NCBI RefSeq assembly: GCF_019393635.1
Contig: NC_057867.1
Coordinates: 71,861,492-71,925,491, forward strand
Source of the DNA: Dromiciops gliroides
Taxonomy: Eukaryota; Chordata; Mammalia; Microbiotheria; Microbiotheriidae
Direction: 5' to 3'
DNA: 64,000 nt
A model generated the notes under the pieces. That model had not been told where the DNA came from, searched no databases, and worked only from the letters and a program-made list of their open reading frames with translations. A program made the translations under genes and the position numbers. The stretch's first letter is position 1. Each line of letters begins with the position of its first letter. Of this stretch, positions 48,900 through 59,783 are shown piece by piece.

Positions 48900-50452
48900 T
48901 ACAGAGACATAGAGATAATTTACATAGTCCCACATGTCCTATCTACACGCAGACATACAGAATAGTGGGATACTCCATTTTAAGCTGGATACTCCTTTTT
49001 TCCTCCTTTGAAACCTGGGACAATTGCCTTTTCTTGTTACCTAGGTCTCGGCCTTGCCTCCTCCTTCTCATCTTTTTCTCTCATTCTTCTTGAATGACGG
49101 CTGGCCTGAGGCTGCATTCTTCTTGCATTCCCAATATTTCTATCCCGGTTGCTTAGGCTCCCTCCCTGCAAAGAGGCTGCCTGCCCAGACCACAGCAGGT
49201 GCTCCTTGGCCATGGATAAAACCATGGCTTAGCCAAAGCTTTCCAGAATGCCTGGCAATAATCTCCTGTATCTCCCTGAACACGTTCGCATCAACACTCA
49301 CTCACTCAAGGGCCATCTCCAGGGGCTGCAAAATACACACTGACAGAAAATCCTTGAAATAATTTCCAGTTGCTGTGATAATATAGTCAGAGTTATATCC
49401 AGAAACACAGATATCAGCGGGAAGAGATTTCTCGGCTGCCATGGAAAATCTGCAAAGTAAATATCCTACTTGTTTAAACCCAGGCCCTCTTTGGGTTCGA
49501 ATACTCTATTTGACAATCTCATGATTGTCTCTCTACCTCTTCAACAAGAATTTCTTCCTGTAAATTCATTTCAAATCCAGTAAGGACTTATCTAAGGTTG
49601 AAAAAAGCCTGCTTCAGAGGCTATTCTTTCCCACTCTCTCAAACATCCCCGTCTTTTTTTACCCAGGCTTTTTGTTCTTCTCCATTGTACCTAGCATTTA
49701 CTTTGCTCAATAAAGGCTCAACAACAACCAATGGGCTGGGGCAAAGTACACTTTTCCCTAATGATGACATTTCGTTAGTATCAATAATGACAATTACTAC
49801 CATGTGAATCCGGTAGAATCAGTAACTATGGAAACCTTTCTCCCTGGCCTCACATGAGAGTATAAAAGGCTTGAGGGTCCATTAAAAAACCCAAGCTCTT
49901 TTGTACATGTTGCATCCTTCTACCTCATCTGGTAACTTTTGTTCAAAGGTTTAATGGATTCGAAAATTACAAAATGAGTTTCCTGTTAGTGGTCTTTTGT
50001 CTACAATAGTGCTAGTGTATCTACCCATGGTGGATTTGTATAGGCAACAGAGAAACCCTGAAAGGAAAAAGCCTTAATTCACAGGGTGCACAAGTGATAC
50101 TTGAACAAGCAAAAGGACCAGGGAGCCAACAACATTCAGACTGGTGATTGAATGACTCCGAAGTGACAGTGATGAAAACATTGAAAATCTTCAAGGTAGA
50201 AGCTATTCTACCTGAAAACAAGGGCAAAAGCAGCGTGTTAACTCTCTAACAACATATTTGGAACATTGTTGGCCTGTGTCATTAAGTTATTTTTCTACTC
50301 AAAGTCTTGATCCAGTAAGGGTGTATCTGCTTAAAATGAAGAAAGTTAACAAATGGATGATTTAAAACTACTTTGAGAGGCATCAAAATCTTCCTTAAGT
50401 CTTTTGATGATGAAATACTTCAAATGGACAATTTCAATACAACTAGAAATAG
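48900..50452. other. Unassigned intron sequence
   Basis: No repeat recognised. 49990-50440 may hold earlier, frameshifted parts of the coding-like stretch that follows. A minus-strand exon-like segment at 49307-49450 was considered and rejected. Confidence 0.4.
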
Positions 50453-51217
50453 AAACAAACTTCTGCAAATACTTCAAATTCTGGAAAAGTCAGGGAATCT
50501 ATTTTTCAAGCTTGTAGCACTACTCACTACTGTAACAGCATAGATACAAACAGACCAACCAGCCTTTCTCAAAAAACAGTGCAAATACCTGTTTATGAGC
50601 TAGACAAATGGATTTTGCTTCCTAACGCAGGACAGTGTTACTCAGTAAATTCTAACATGCTTACCAAAGAATGGATACACCTAGCAATTTCTTTTTGAAT
50701 TACTGATTGCACAGCACAAGTCTGAATATATGCAGTCAGACATTTTCTTGCTAATGCTGAGAGACAAAGAATGGCATTTGAAGCAGGTACATTGTAACAT
50801 TCAAGCACACAGTGGGCACTGCTGACTTCTCTGAAAAAAACAATGGAACATTCAAGTCAGCTTGTAGATTCCTTAAAGAATTTAGAAAGCAATACAGAAA
50901 GTCAACTTAAGAACATAAGCTCAAGTATTTACTTTAGAAAATCAATTCTCTGCTTTATAACAGTATTAAGAATTCATTTAAAAAAATCATGCAAAGGTCA
51001 ACAAAATCCAGAAAGACTGAAAAGCCAATTGCCACAACTCCCTAATTGTACATTTCTGAAGTATGCAGAGTATTTTCTTAGGTCAGACAACAAGATAATT
51101 CAACGATCTGATTTTCTTATTCAATTACAAAACACACCGATTTTGAGAGTTGTAAGTACTCCTTCTGCCAAGATCCCAACCCCTCTAAGACCTGGAGGAA
51201 AGAGAACCTTTGACTAA
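50453..51217 (+). pseudogene. Decayed coding-like stretch, parent unknown (candidate processed pseudogene)
   Basis: One plus-strand frame runs for 254 codons with only three internal stops (50696-50698, 50723-50725, 50795-50797). The last 124 codons (50843-51217) are fully open. AT-rich noncoding DNA would normally give many more stops. Residue composition is mixed and protein-like, for example SSQLVDSLKNLESNTESQLK and PNCTFLKYAEYFLRSDNK, ending PLRPGGKRTFD. It does not look like L1, L2 or SINE protein. About 40 bp after the TAA is an ATTAAA (about 51261) followed at once by an A-rich stretch, as in a processed gene copy. It lies opposite to CHM, inside its intron. I do not recognise the parent gene. 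It could instead be a chance frame or an unknown repeat. Confidence 0.4.
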
Positions 51218-51549
51218 TATGCAATTTCAGAGGGACAAATATAAACTTTGATACTTGTATTAAAAACAACAACAATAACAACAACTTTATGAGTCTGGGT
51301 GAGGCGTGTCTAGATAGCTGTTTCTCTAAAAGAGAACTGGGAATTTAAGAAGAATGCAAAGCTCAAATTGCCAGTGTAATATGGCAGCCAAGAAAATCGA
51401 TGTGATCTTAAGAAAGAAAAGGTCTACAATCTCAAGGGAAGTAAATAATGGAAAAAAAACACCAGTGAAGGATGACTAGATTTGCCAGATCTCAAACTAT
51501 TTTGTAAAGCAGTAATCATCCAAGCTATTTTTTTTCCAATAGAAGAATA

Positions 51550-52215
51550 GGTCAGTAGAATAGATCACATAAAGTAAGACTCAGAAATAAAAGAGCAAAA
51601 AAGTCAGTCCACAAGCATTTACCATGGTCTAAGCACTGAGATCTAAGCACTGAGGATATGGATAGGCAAAAATAGTGCCTGCTCTCAAGGAGCTCTTGAA
51701 ACAACATGGAAATAACTAGGTACACAGAAAAAAAAATCTGTAGTGTAAGTAAGAAGTTATTCAGAATGGAAGGCACCAGCATCTAGGGAGAGAGGGAAAG
51801 GCCCCCTGCAGAAGGTAGGAATTGAGCTGAAACTTGAAGGCAGGGAGACTCAGAGGCAAAGATGAAGAGAGAAAGATAGCATTCTGGGCATGGGGGGATT
51901 GCCTGTGCAAAAGCATGGAGGACAGTATTGAGCAAGGAGGCCAGTGTGTCAGAAAGCAAAGTGTGTAAAGGAATAAAGTGCAAGAAGAATGGAAAGGTCA
52001 GGTTGTGAAGAGCTTGAAAAACCCAGGAATCAAGAAAAATACAAAAAAAAAGGTAAACAGTGTGAATTGGAAAGGATTACACAAAGATATAGTATTTACA
52101 TTCTAACGGGGAGGAAAAAAAACAATTGTCCCCTCAGAACTCCAATGTCATCAGAGGTCCCAGTGGGAGTTAAATAAGAGGAAGGGCCTGAGAGTGGGTT
52201 TTGTTAAGTTTTGAC
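51550..52215 (-). repeat. L2-type LINE relic, antisense
   Basis: AAGCATTTACCATGGTCTAA, CTCTCAAGGAGCTCTTG and AATTGAGCTGAAACTTGAAG on the plus strand, the same family as 47.8 kb. Confidence 0.65.
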
Positions 52216-52930
52216 AGTCTTAAGAGAAGGAGGAAAGGGAAAAAGAATAAAACAGGGAGGGAAGAGGAAAAAAAGAAGGAATTTTATTATTTTACATATT
52301 CAGAGTGTACAAAGAGGAAACTATAAAGAAGGAATGAGGGTAGTGGGTATCCCTTGAAACTCACTTTCATCTGAACTAGTCAAAAAAGGACAGAACACAT
52401 AAACACACAGAAAGGGTTTAGTGGAGAAATACATTCACCTCAACAGGAAAACAAGAGGGACGTGGGAGTGGGGAGAAGGGTGAAGAAGAGAGAGGGGAGA
52501 CTCAGGGAAAGATGAATCATAAGTAAAAGAAACTCTAGCCTCAGAGGGTATATCATGAAGAGGGTTTAAAAAGAGAAAGAGTAACAATATGTGATTGTGT
52601 CAGGCAAAAGGAAGAAAAGTGAGGCTGGGGAATAGAAATAGACAGTATCAAGCATAGTTCAATAGTGCTGTGCGCACACTCCTTCTGACTTACCATCCTT
52701 CTCTTTTTTTTTTGTAAAGAGGGGGAACAGAGGACAAAGAAAAAGTATAAAAGAATAGGACGGAAGGAAATACATAATCAATGACCATAATTGTTAGATG
52801 AACAAGATGAACTCACCCATAAAGGAGGACAGCAGAACAGATAAGAAAACAGAATCAAACAAGAAGCTGTCTATCAAAAAACCCAACACTTGAAACATGA
52901 AAGATTCAAGCAGGGTTATAAAACAGGGCT
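52215..52930. other. Purine-rich unassigned sequence, possibly L1 5' part
   Basis: A/G-rich plus strand with no open frame. It directly precedes L1 ORF2 sequence, so it may belong to the same L1. Confidence 0.35.
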
Positions 52931-53091
52931 GGAGCAAAATCTATTAGGCTTCAGCCAAATTTTAAAAAGCAGAGGTAGCAATTATTATCTCAGGTAACAA
53001 GGAAAAATAAAAAATGGACTTGGTGAAAGGAGAAAGGAAACTGCATTGTGCTTAATGGAACCATAAACAATGAATTAATATCAATACATAC

Positions 53092-53725
53092 TGTCAAGGG
53101 GAAAGAGGTGGTGGGGGTCCTTAGGTATTCCTCTGTAAAGAATTACAACTCTTGCACACAATGCAATTAGAATAAATTGGTCTTTTATTTGGGTGCTGGA
53201 GAAAGTAAGCAAGAAGGAAGTCAAAGACTGCCTGCTTCAAGGGGAGGAAATGCCTTAGAAACAAGATTCTCTGAGACACCTTTTTCAGCCAACAGAAGAA
53301 AGGCAAAAGCTTTTATAGAGGTAGATGGGGTGAACACCTGACAATGGAAAGTTCCCTTTAGGGGTGGGGAAAGCTTGAATGAGGGGTAGGATGGGAAAGG
53401 TTTGAATGAGGGGTGCTGGTCCTGACTTCTACTGTTATCTCTGTCCCCTGGCCCTGCTCAGGCAGCAGCCACGCCTAATAGGCTGATCTCTCTTATTTCT
53501 TCTGTGTGTGTGTGTGGGGGGGGGGGGGGGGGGCAACTGGGGTTAAGTGACTTGCCCAGGTTCACACAGCTAGTAATTGTTAAGTATCTGAGTCCGGATT
53601 TGAACTCAGGTCCTCCTGAATCTAGGGCCTGTGCTCTATCCACTGCACCATTTAGCTGCCCCATCTCTCTTATTTCTTAAGTGTATCTGTCCTTTAGCAT
53701 CTCAAGGAGAGTTACCCCAGACCCA
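53092..53725 (-). mobile_element. Solo LTR of an endogenous retrovirus, interrupted by a SINE
   Basis: On the minus strand the segment starts TGGGTCTGGGG and ends CTTGACA, the usual TG...CA termini. It carries a TATAAAAG box (plus 53310-53317) and an AATAAA signal (plus 53184-53189) about 125 bp downstream, the classic U3-R layout. Excluding the SINE, it is about 457 bp. Coding L1 sequence continues on both sides. No internal retroviral genes are present. The terminal duplication is not clear, so the outer boundaries are approximate. Confidence 0.6.
53502..53662 (-). repeat. WSINE1-type SINE inside the LTR
   Basis: Perfect 16-bp duplication ATCTCTCTTATTTCTT at 53486-53501 and 53663-53678. 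An 18-G run (53516-53533) replaces part of the tail junction. Confidence 0.96.
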
Positions 53726-53784
53726 TATCGATAGCATATATGCACCAAATGGTATAGCATCTAAATACTTAAAAGAAAAGTTTA

Positions 53785-53947
53785 GGGAGCAGCTAGGTGG
53801 CACAGTGGATAAAGCATCGGCCCTGGATTCAGGAGGACCTGAGTTCAAATCCGGCCTCAGACACTTGACACTTACTAGCTGTGTGACCCTGGGCAAGTCA
53901 CTTAACCCTCATTGCCCTGCCAAAAAAAAAAAAAAAGAAGAAAAAAG
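53785..53947 (+). repeat. WSINE1-type SINE inside L1
   Basis: Flanked by AAAAGAAAAGTTTA (53771-53784) and AAAAAAAAGTTTA (about 53948-53960). Confidence 0.93.
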
Positions 53948-54040
53948 AAAAAAAAGTTTAACAAGTTTTAGGGAGAAACAGAGTAAAACTGTAATATTGG
54001 GGGACCTAAAATGTACTTTTGAGATCTAGTCAAATCTAAC

Positions 54041-54199
54041 AAGGAGGAAGGGAGGGAGAGAGGGAGAGAGGGAAGGAGGGAGGCAGGGAGAGAGAAAGGA
54101 AGGAAGGAAGGAAGGAAGGAAGGAAGGAAGGAAGGAAGGAAGGAAGGAAGGAAGGAAGGAAGGAAGGAAGGAAGGAAGGAAGGAAGGAAGGAAGGAAGG
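54041..54199. repeat. (GGAA)n microsatellite
   Basis: About 25 uninterrupted GGAA units (54099-54199), preceded by a GGGA-rich purine run. Confidence 0.97.
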
Positions 54200-55657
54200 G
54201 TTAAAGACCTGAAAAGAATTTTTGAAAAGTGATAGACCTCTGGTGATCACTGAGTGGGAATAGAAAGCACATATTTCTCAGCTGTGTAGTGTACCTTTAT
54301 AAAAACTGACCATATATTTGGGCACAAACTCAAAGTCATATGTGGAAAGGCAGTAATATTAAACATATGCTTTATTGACCATAGTGCAAAAAATAAAAAT
54401 TATATACAGGAAAGTGTAATTAAAGAATGGATTAAAATTGAAGACTAAATAATCCTAAATTAATTGGTAGCTCAAGGAAAACATCCTAGAAATAGTAGTG
54501 TGTTTTTTTTTAAATGACAAAAATGTGACTGCATGTTAAAATAGTGGGATACAACCAAAGTAATTCTTAGGTGAAAATTTTTATTTTTAAACCAGTAGTT
54601 TTTAACTTTTTTTTCCTGTCACAGAGTGCTATGACAATTCAACAAAGTCCATGGACAAAAGCTACAAGTTAAAAACTCCAAATACATAATAGAAATTCTG
54701 AAAAACAAAGAGAAGATGAATAAAAGTGAAACCAAAAATCCCCACTGAATTAGGAAATAAAACTAACAGCTGTTTTCTGGAAAAAAAAATGGTAAAGCAT
54801 TAGGTAATCTGATTTTTTTAAACAAGAAGAAAATCAAATAACCAACAATAAAAAGGAAAATGAAAATCCATAAGCAATGAAGAATAAAAGAAATTATTTG
54901 AAACTCTTCTGCCCCCCAAAAAAGTAAACAACTGAAATGAAATGAATATGTGAAATAATCTAAAATGTTGAAATTAAAAGAATAAACAGAATTTAAATGA
55001 CTCCATTTAAAGAAAAGAAACTGAACAAGCCATAAATGAAATACTAAAGAAAATAAAACAACCTGGGACCAGATGGCTTTATAAGTGAATTCTATCAAAT
55101 ATTCAAACAACAATTTGATCCAATATTGCAGAAACTGCAAAAATGAAAAGATAAGGGTTCCTACCAAATTCCTTCTAAGATACAAATACCGCCTTGCTAC
55201 TTAACCCAGGGAAATTCACCATGGAGAAACAAACTATGGACCAAAATCCCTAATGAATATAGATGCAAAAGTTTTGAATGTTAGCAAAAAGGCTAAAACA
55301 ACATATAAAAAAATTACATACTAAGCTGAAGATAGATTTGTACCAGAAATGCAGAGCCACTTCAACATTAGGAAAACTATAAACATAACAGACATGTATT
55401 AATAGTGAGAACCTCAGCAATCATATGATTAAATCAAGAGATGCAGAAAAAGCATTCGACAAAATATAACATCCATTTCTGTTACAACAGAAAAACACTA
55501 GAAAGAAAAACACATGGATTTTTTTCTGTAACATGGAAAATTGCATCTATTTAATAACAAGAGCCAGAATTATAAGTAAATGGAATGAATAAACTATAGG
55601 CTTTTCCAATAAGAATGGGGTAAAGCAAGGATATTCATAGTGCTAGAAATGCTAGCT

Positions 55658-55660
<3 letters not shown>

Positions 55661-55698
<38 letters not shown>

Positions 55699-55728
55699 GG
55701 AATCAAGGGAAAACAGGAAAAGAGGGGG

Positions 55729-55778
<50 letters not shown>
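55661..55778. repeat. (CA)n and (TA)n tracts
   Basis: CA at 55661-55697 and TA at 55732-55778, both inside the L1 relic just before its FADD motif. Confidence 0.95.
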
Positions 55779-55780
<2 letters not shown>

Positions 55781-55829
55781 CAGATGATATACTGGTCTAT
55801 ATACAGAACTCTGACCCTAATCCTAACTT

Positions 55830-55955
55830 AGGTGGTCTTAACCTGAGGCCCATGAACTTGTTATTTCAGGATTTTGATGTGTTTCTTTGTAATCATGAGG
55901 ATGGCATTTTATACACTTAAAACATTATTCTAAGAATGGATCCAAGAACTCCTAA
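55830..55955. repeat. hAT-like DNA transposon remnant
   Basis: GGTGGTCTTAACCTGAGGCC, then GTTTCTTTGTAATCATGAGG and AACATTATTCTAAGAATGG. Same family as 27360 and 35873. Confidence 0.65.
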
Positions 55956-56189
55956 CTTAACTAAAAATTTAATTTAAATAATTAATAAAGTCAGCAAAGT
56001 TTCAGGAAATAAAATAAATCCACAAAAACCATCAGTATTTCAGTATATTACCAATAAAACCCAGCAGGAAAAGAAATTCCACTTTAAAATAACTACAGAT
56101 GTGTAAAATATTTGTACATCCATGACACACATGAAAACTCTATGAATACAATAACAAAATATTTTCTTATGCTGGTGTTGCTGCTTTCC

Positions 56190-56820
56190 TTGGTTTACTC
56201 TTCTTTCCCAGCCTTAGTTCCTGAATTGGGACTCTGTGGCAGGGGCAGGCTCCACCTCCTGTTGCATTTTTTGAATGGAGTGGTTGGCCCGACTTTGTCT
56301 CACCTGGGGGCTCCCTGGGATTTGGGCTTGTTATCCACCTCCTGAAGTTAGGTTGCCCATATGTTCAGGGTCCTCTCTGGGTTCTCAGGACCCTTGGGGC
56401 ATGGGCTATCCTGGTTTGAACTCTGTCGTACATTGCTGGTTGGTTTCATAGTAGGCAGTAAAGTTGGTCACTGGTCTTTATTTGCTTACTGCTGTTCCCC
56501 TGAGCTTCTTTCTCAGTGGAGCCCTCTGCCTGCCACTCTTGCTGCCTCCAGAGCCTCAAAAACTACATATGGCTGGTCTGTGGTAAGCAGCAAAGATTGT
56601 TTTGCTTGAAGGGTCCTCCTTATTGCCCAAGGGTTTCCAGCTCATTTTCTATTCATTTCTGGGGTAGAAAAAGCCACTTACTATAGTTTCTCATTAGACA
56701 TCTTGGTCATTATTTGGTTTGGTGTGAACCTCAGAGTTTTGCTGAAGTAGGTATGTATGAGCTTGGCAGTCTGCTTTCTGTAAAAGTAGCCATTTTGGCA
56801 GGAAATCCAAGGTGTCAAGA
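56190..56820 (-). repeat. GC-richer module, probable L1 5' region, second copy
   Basis: Parallels 31790-32200 (GGGGCAGGCTCCACCTCC, then GAATGGAGTGGTTGGCCC). On the minus strand its start includes GCCAAAATGGCTAC, which resembles the 5' start of L1 elements. Orientation is opposite to the neighbouring L1 pieces. Confidence 0.5.
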
Positions 56821-56889
56821 ACCATATGAGAAAATGGTTTAAATCACTAATTAGAAAAAAACAAACAAATTAAAGCAACGTTAAAGTGG

Positions 56890-57560
56890 AAGAGGAAGAG
56901 AATAAGCACTTAGATAACATCTACCACATGCCAGACACTGTGTTAAGCCCTTTACAAAGCCTAGCTGTAGGCACAAGGGAAGGAGCCAAAATATAGGAAG
57001 ATTAGAATGGCGATGGCAGTGGGCACAATCTGACAGAGAAGATGGGGAGGGTCTGGATCAAGTGTATTTGTAAAGGAGTTACTCTTGGCAAGGAGGGTTA
57101 CTGCTTCATTAGAGACCAAAGTGAAGGAAGAGATAGTGAGAAAAGATGCCTAACTTTTGAAAACAAGGGAAGACTACTGACAGAAGGCCTCTCTATTTGA
57201 TAAAAATTCTTGGAAAAACTGGAAAGACATTTAGCAGAAAGGATCATCCTCTTATGTCAACTACACAATAAGTTCTAAGTAGATATGTGAATCAAAGGTA
57301 TAAAAGTCACACAATTTCGAGGGGAAAAAAAGGAAACCAGAAAGTGCTAACTTTCAGTCCTTTGAATAAGGGGAGAAGTCCTAACCAAACCAGAGGTAAT
57401 AATCACAGGAGACAAAAAAGGCAGTTATGCTCACAAAATGAAAGAGTTTTCACATGAGGAAGATCAATGCAACTAGGAGAAAAGCTGTTGAATGGGAAAA
57501 ATCTTTGCATCAAATATCTTTTTAAAAAGTCTCAATATCAAAGATACATAGGAAATTGAC
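56890..57560 (+). repeat. MIR fragment and L1 ORF2 3' fragment
   Basis: 56890-56970 is an antisense MIR (CATGCCAGACACTGTGTTAA). 57190-57560 parallels 15700-16000 of the L1 (AACTGGAAAGACATTTAGCA). Confidence 0.55.
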
Positions 57561-57679
57561 CCTAAGAGGAAGGTGAGGAAATTCTGCTCCTCTGGTCTCC
57601 TACCGAACAAGTGGGCTAGTGCCGACAGCAGCTAAGGAGTTTCTGAAAATTGAAACTTGTGCGTTTTGAAAAAACCAAG

Positions 57680-57860
57680 TACTGTACTGATTCACTGAGC
57701 ATGGTTGGCATGCTCCAGGGGAAGGAGAGAACTTCCATTTCAGTCCTGGCTCTGCCCCGTCTTGACTTCTGGGGTCATTTTCCTCATATGTCAAATGAGG
57801 GATTTAGATTAGATGATCTTGGTCGTTTCCTTCTAGCTCTAAATCCAGGATCCAAATCTC
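57680..57860 (+). repeat. MIR SINE fragment
   Basis: TCCTCATATGTCAAATGAGG, then TTTAGATTAGATGATCTTGG. Confidence 0.6.
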
Positions 57861-58272
57861 CCTTTCCCATCTACCCCTATCTATTGTACAAAGTGAAACA
57901 TCAGCCAAAGCTCTGGCCAAATTATAGCATCACAAATTCTGAATTAATATAATTTTATTATGCTAAAAAACCCAATGAAAAGTTAAAGTAAAGTTGTTGG
58001 TATCATCTACCTGTCTGTGGCAAATTTTTATTACTGTGCAGTTTTTCTTTTTAAGTTAACAAAGGGCCTTCTTAAAAACTTATGAACTTAAAAAAACAAA
58101 CCTGACTTTTACCTGCTTTCTTCTCTTATTTTCTTCTTTCTCCCCCAGATGCCTGTCCTTATCTCCTGAGGGAGAGTGAGAAGAAGTAGAAAACTGAGCT
58201 GACTGAACAAGACGAGAGTTTAGGCTAGGAAACACCACTCTAGATTACCTTTGCAATCCTTTCTATTTCTAA

Positions 58273-59014
58273 CGTTAGATATGATAAACATCTGGAGAAA
58301 ACTGAATGGGGATAGAAAGAAATATACCTTTTTCTCAGTGGTACATGGCACACACTCAAAAACTGACCATGTATTAGGGCACAAAAACCTCATAGTCAAA
58401 TGTAGAAAGGCAGAAATACTAAATGCATTCTTCTCAGATCATGATGCAATAAAAATCACATGTAATAAAGAGCCATGGAAATGTAGGCTGAAAATGAATT
58501 GGAAACTGTGAATTATGAATGCAGATTGAACCATACTATTTCTACTTTTGGACTGTTTTCCCCCTTCTTTTTTGTTTGTTTGTTTTTGGTGAGACAATTG
58601 GGGTTAAGTTGTTGTTGGGGTTTTTTTTGTTTTTTGGCGGGGCAGTTGGGGTTAAGTGACTTGCCTAGGGTCACACAGCTAGTAAGTGTCAAGTGTCTGA
58701 GGCTGAATTTGAACTCAGGTCCTCCTGAATCCAGGGCAGGTGCTTTATCCACTGCACCACCTAGCTGCCCCTCCCCTTCTTTTTTGAGGATTTTCCCTTA
58801 TGCTCTGATTCTTCTTTCACAAGATGACTAATATAGAAATATGTTTAATGTGATTGTACATATATAACCTATATCAGACTTCTTTCCATCTTGGGGAGAA
58901 GGGAGGGAAGGGAAGGTGGGAGAAAAGAATTTGGAACTAAAAATCCCATGAAAACAAATGTTGAAAACTATCCTTGTATGCAACTGGAAAATAATAAAAT
59001 ACTTTTAAAAACCA
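58273..59014 (+). mobile_element. Internally deleted L1 insertion (endonuclease joined to 3' UTR)
   Basis: 58280-58500 encodes a well-kept L1 endonuclease stretch (IWRKLNGDRKKYTFFSVVHG, then LGHKNLIVKCRKAE and FSDHDAIKITCN). It joins straight to the L1 3' UTR at about 58505. The whole unit is flanked by a 19-bp duplication, CAATCCTTTCTATTTCTAA (58254-58272) and its one-mismatch copy (59015-59033). It was therefore inserted already deleted. A SINE interrupts it. Confidence 0.88.
58574..58771 (-). repeat. WSINE1-type SINE, partial plus full copy, inside L1
   Basis: A 3' SINE fragment (about 58588-58610) lies just before a complete antisense SINE (about 58612-58771). Flanks read CCCCTTCTTTTTTG on both sides. 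Confidence 0.88.
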
Positions 59015-59039
59015 CAATCCTTTCCATTTCTAAGCTGAA

Positions 59040-59770
59040 AACTCATTCTGAGTAATAATATTGGCTGCATCATAAGAATACAAGGCAGAACTTCTGATGA
59101 AGTTGTGAACTGGTCCAACGATTCTTGAAACTATGCCCTCGAAGCTATTAAACTCTATATATCCTCTGACCCCGTGAAACCGCTATTAGGTCCATACCCA
59201 AAGAGATCAAAGAAAGAGGAAAAAGACTCAGATGTTCAAAAATATTTATGGAATCTTTTTTTTGCAGTAGACAAGAACCGAAAACCAAGGGGATGATCAT
59301 CAACTGGGGAACGGCTGAAAAGTTGTGGTATGACTTTGATAAAATATTATTGTGCTATGAGAAATGATCATGGGGGTGGTTTCAGAGAAATTTGAGAAGA
59401 CATGGATAAAGTGGTACAAAATGAAGTGGGCAGAATCAGGAGAACAATCTACAAAGTGACAGCAATATAGTAAATCAACTTTCAAAGACTTTATAACTTT
59501 GGTTAGCATAATAATCACCACAGTTCCAAAGAGCTCATGATGAAATGTGGTATCCACCTCTAGATAGAGATCTGATGGACTCAGAGGGAAGACTGAAGCA
59601 TATTATTTTTTCTTTCTTTTCTTAGCTTTTTCTGCTTTTCCTTGAATGTGGCTAATATGGAATTGTTTTGTGTAACTATACATATTTGTAATGAGTTTTG
59701 TTTTCCTTGACTTCTCAATAGCTGGAGGAGAGAGAGAATTTGGAACTGAAAAAAAAAAAAAAAGAATAAA
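59040..59770 (+). repeat. L1 3' UTR
   Basis: CCTCTGACCCCGTGAAACCG, then ATCAACTGGGGAACGGCTGA and GAATTTGGAACTG, ending in an A-run. Confidence 0.85.
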
Positions 59771-59783
59771 AAAGTCTGTGCTT

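Larger units (their letters stand above)
52930..56160 (+). mobile_element. L1 ORF2 relic (endonuclease to RT) with nested insertions
   Basis: Endonuclease-like wording appears on both sides of an LTR insertion: NEL near 53070, then YAPNGIASKYLKEK at 53739-53780, TDHIFGHK near 54310-54340, and CFIDHSAKNK near 54370-54390. RT signals follow: AEKAFDKI-like at 55445-55470 and FADDILVYIQNS at 55777-55815, then KPSVFQYITNKTQQ at 56025-56065. It is interrupted by an LTR (53092-53725), a SINE (53785-53947), a (GGAA)n tract, CA and TA tracts and a hAT copy (55830-55955). Many stops; inactive. Confidence 0.75.

Noticed and set aside
48407..49093. Longest open frame of the window (228 codons, plus strand) and overlapping frames
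   Set aside because: It crosses the CT-rich tract, and its product is Ser/Leu/Pro low-complexity in every frame. This is a composition artefact.
49307..49450. Minus-strand open segment with a TTTGCAG acceptor and GTGAGTG donor
   Set aside because: One frame is open, but its phase does not connect to CHM exon 13 or to the neighbouring candidate, and the peptide is not recognisable. Chance is the simpler explanation.
50693..50830. Minus-strand exon-like segment with good acceptor and donor (46 open codons) that could be an extra CHM exon
   Set aside because: The peptide has no resemblance to REP-1, and joining it to the next candidate at 49450 gives a stop after 11 codons. It is probably the opposite strand of the decayed coding-like stretch.
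54763..55185. 140-codon minus-strand frame
   Set aside because: It is the antisense of A-rich L1 ORF2 sequence. Its Phe/Leu/Ile-rich product comes from the AAA/GAA-rich opposite strand.
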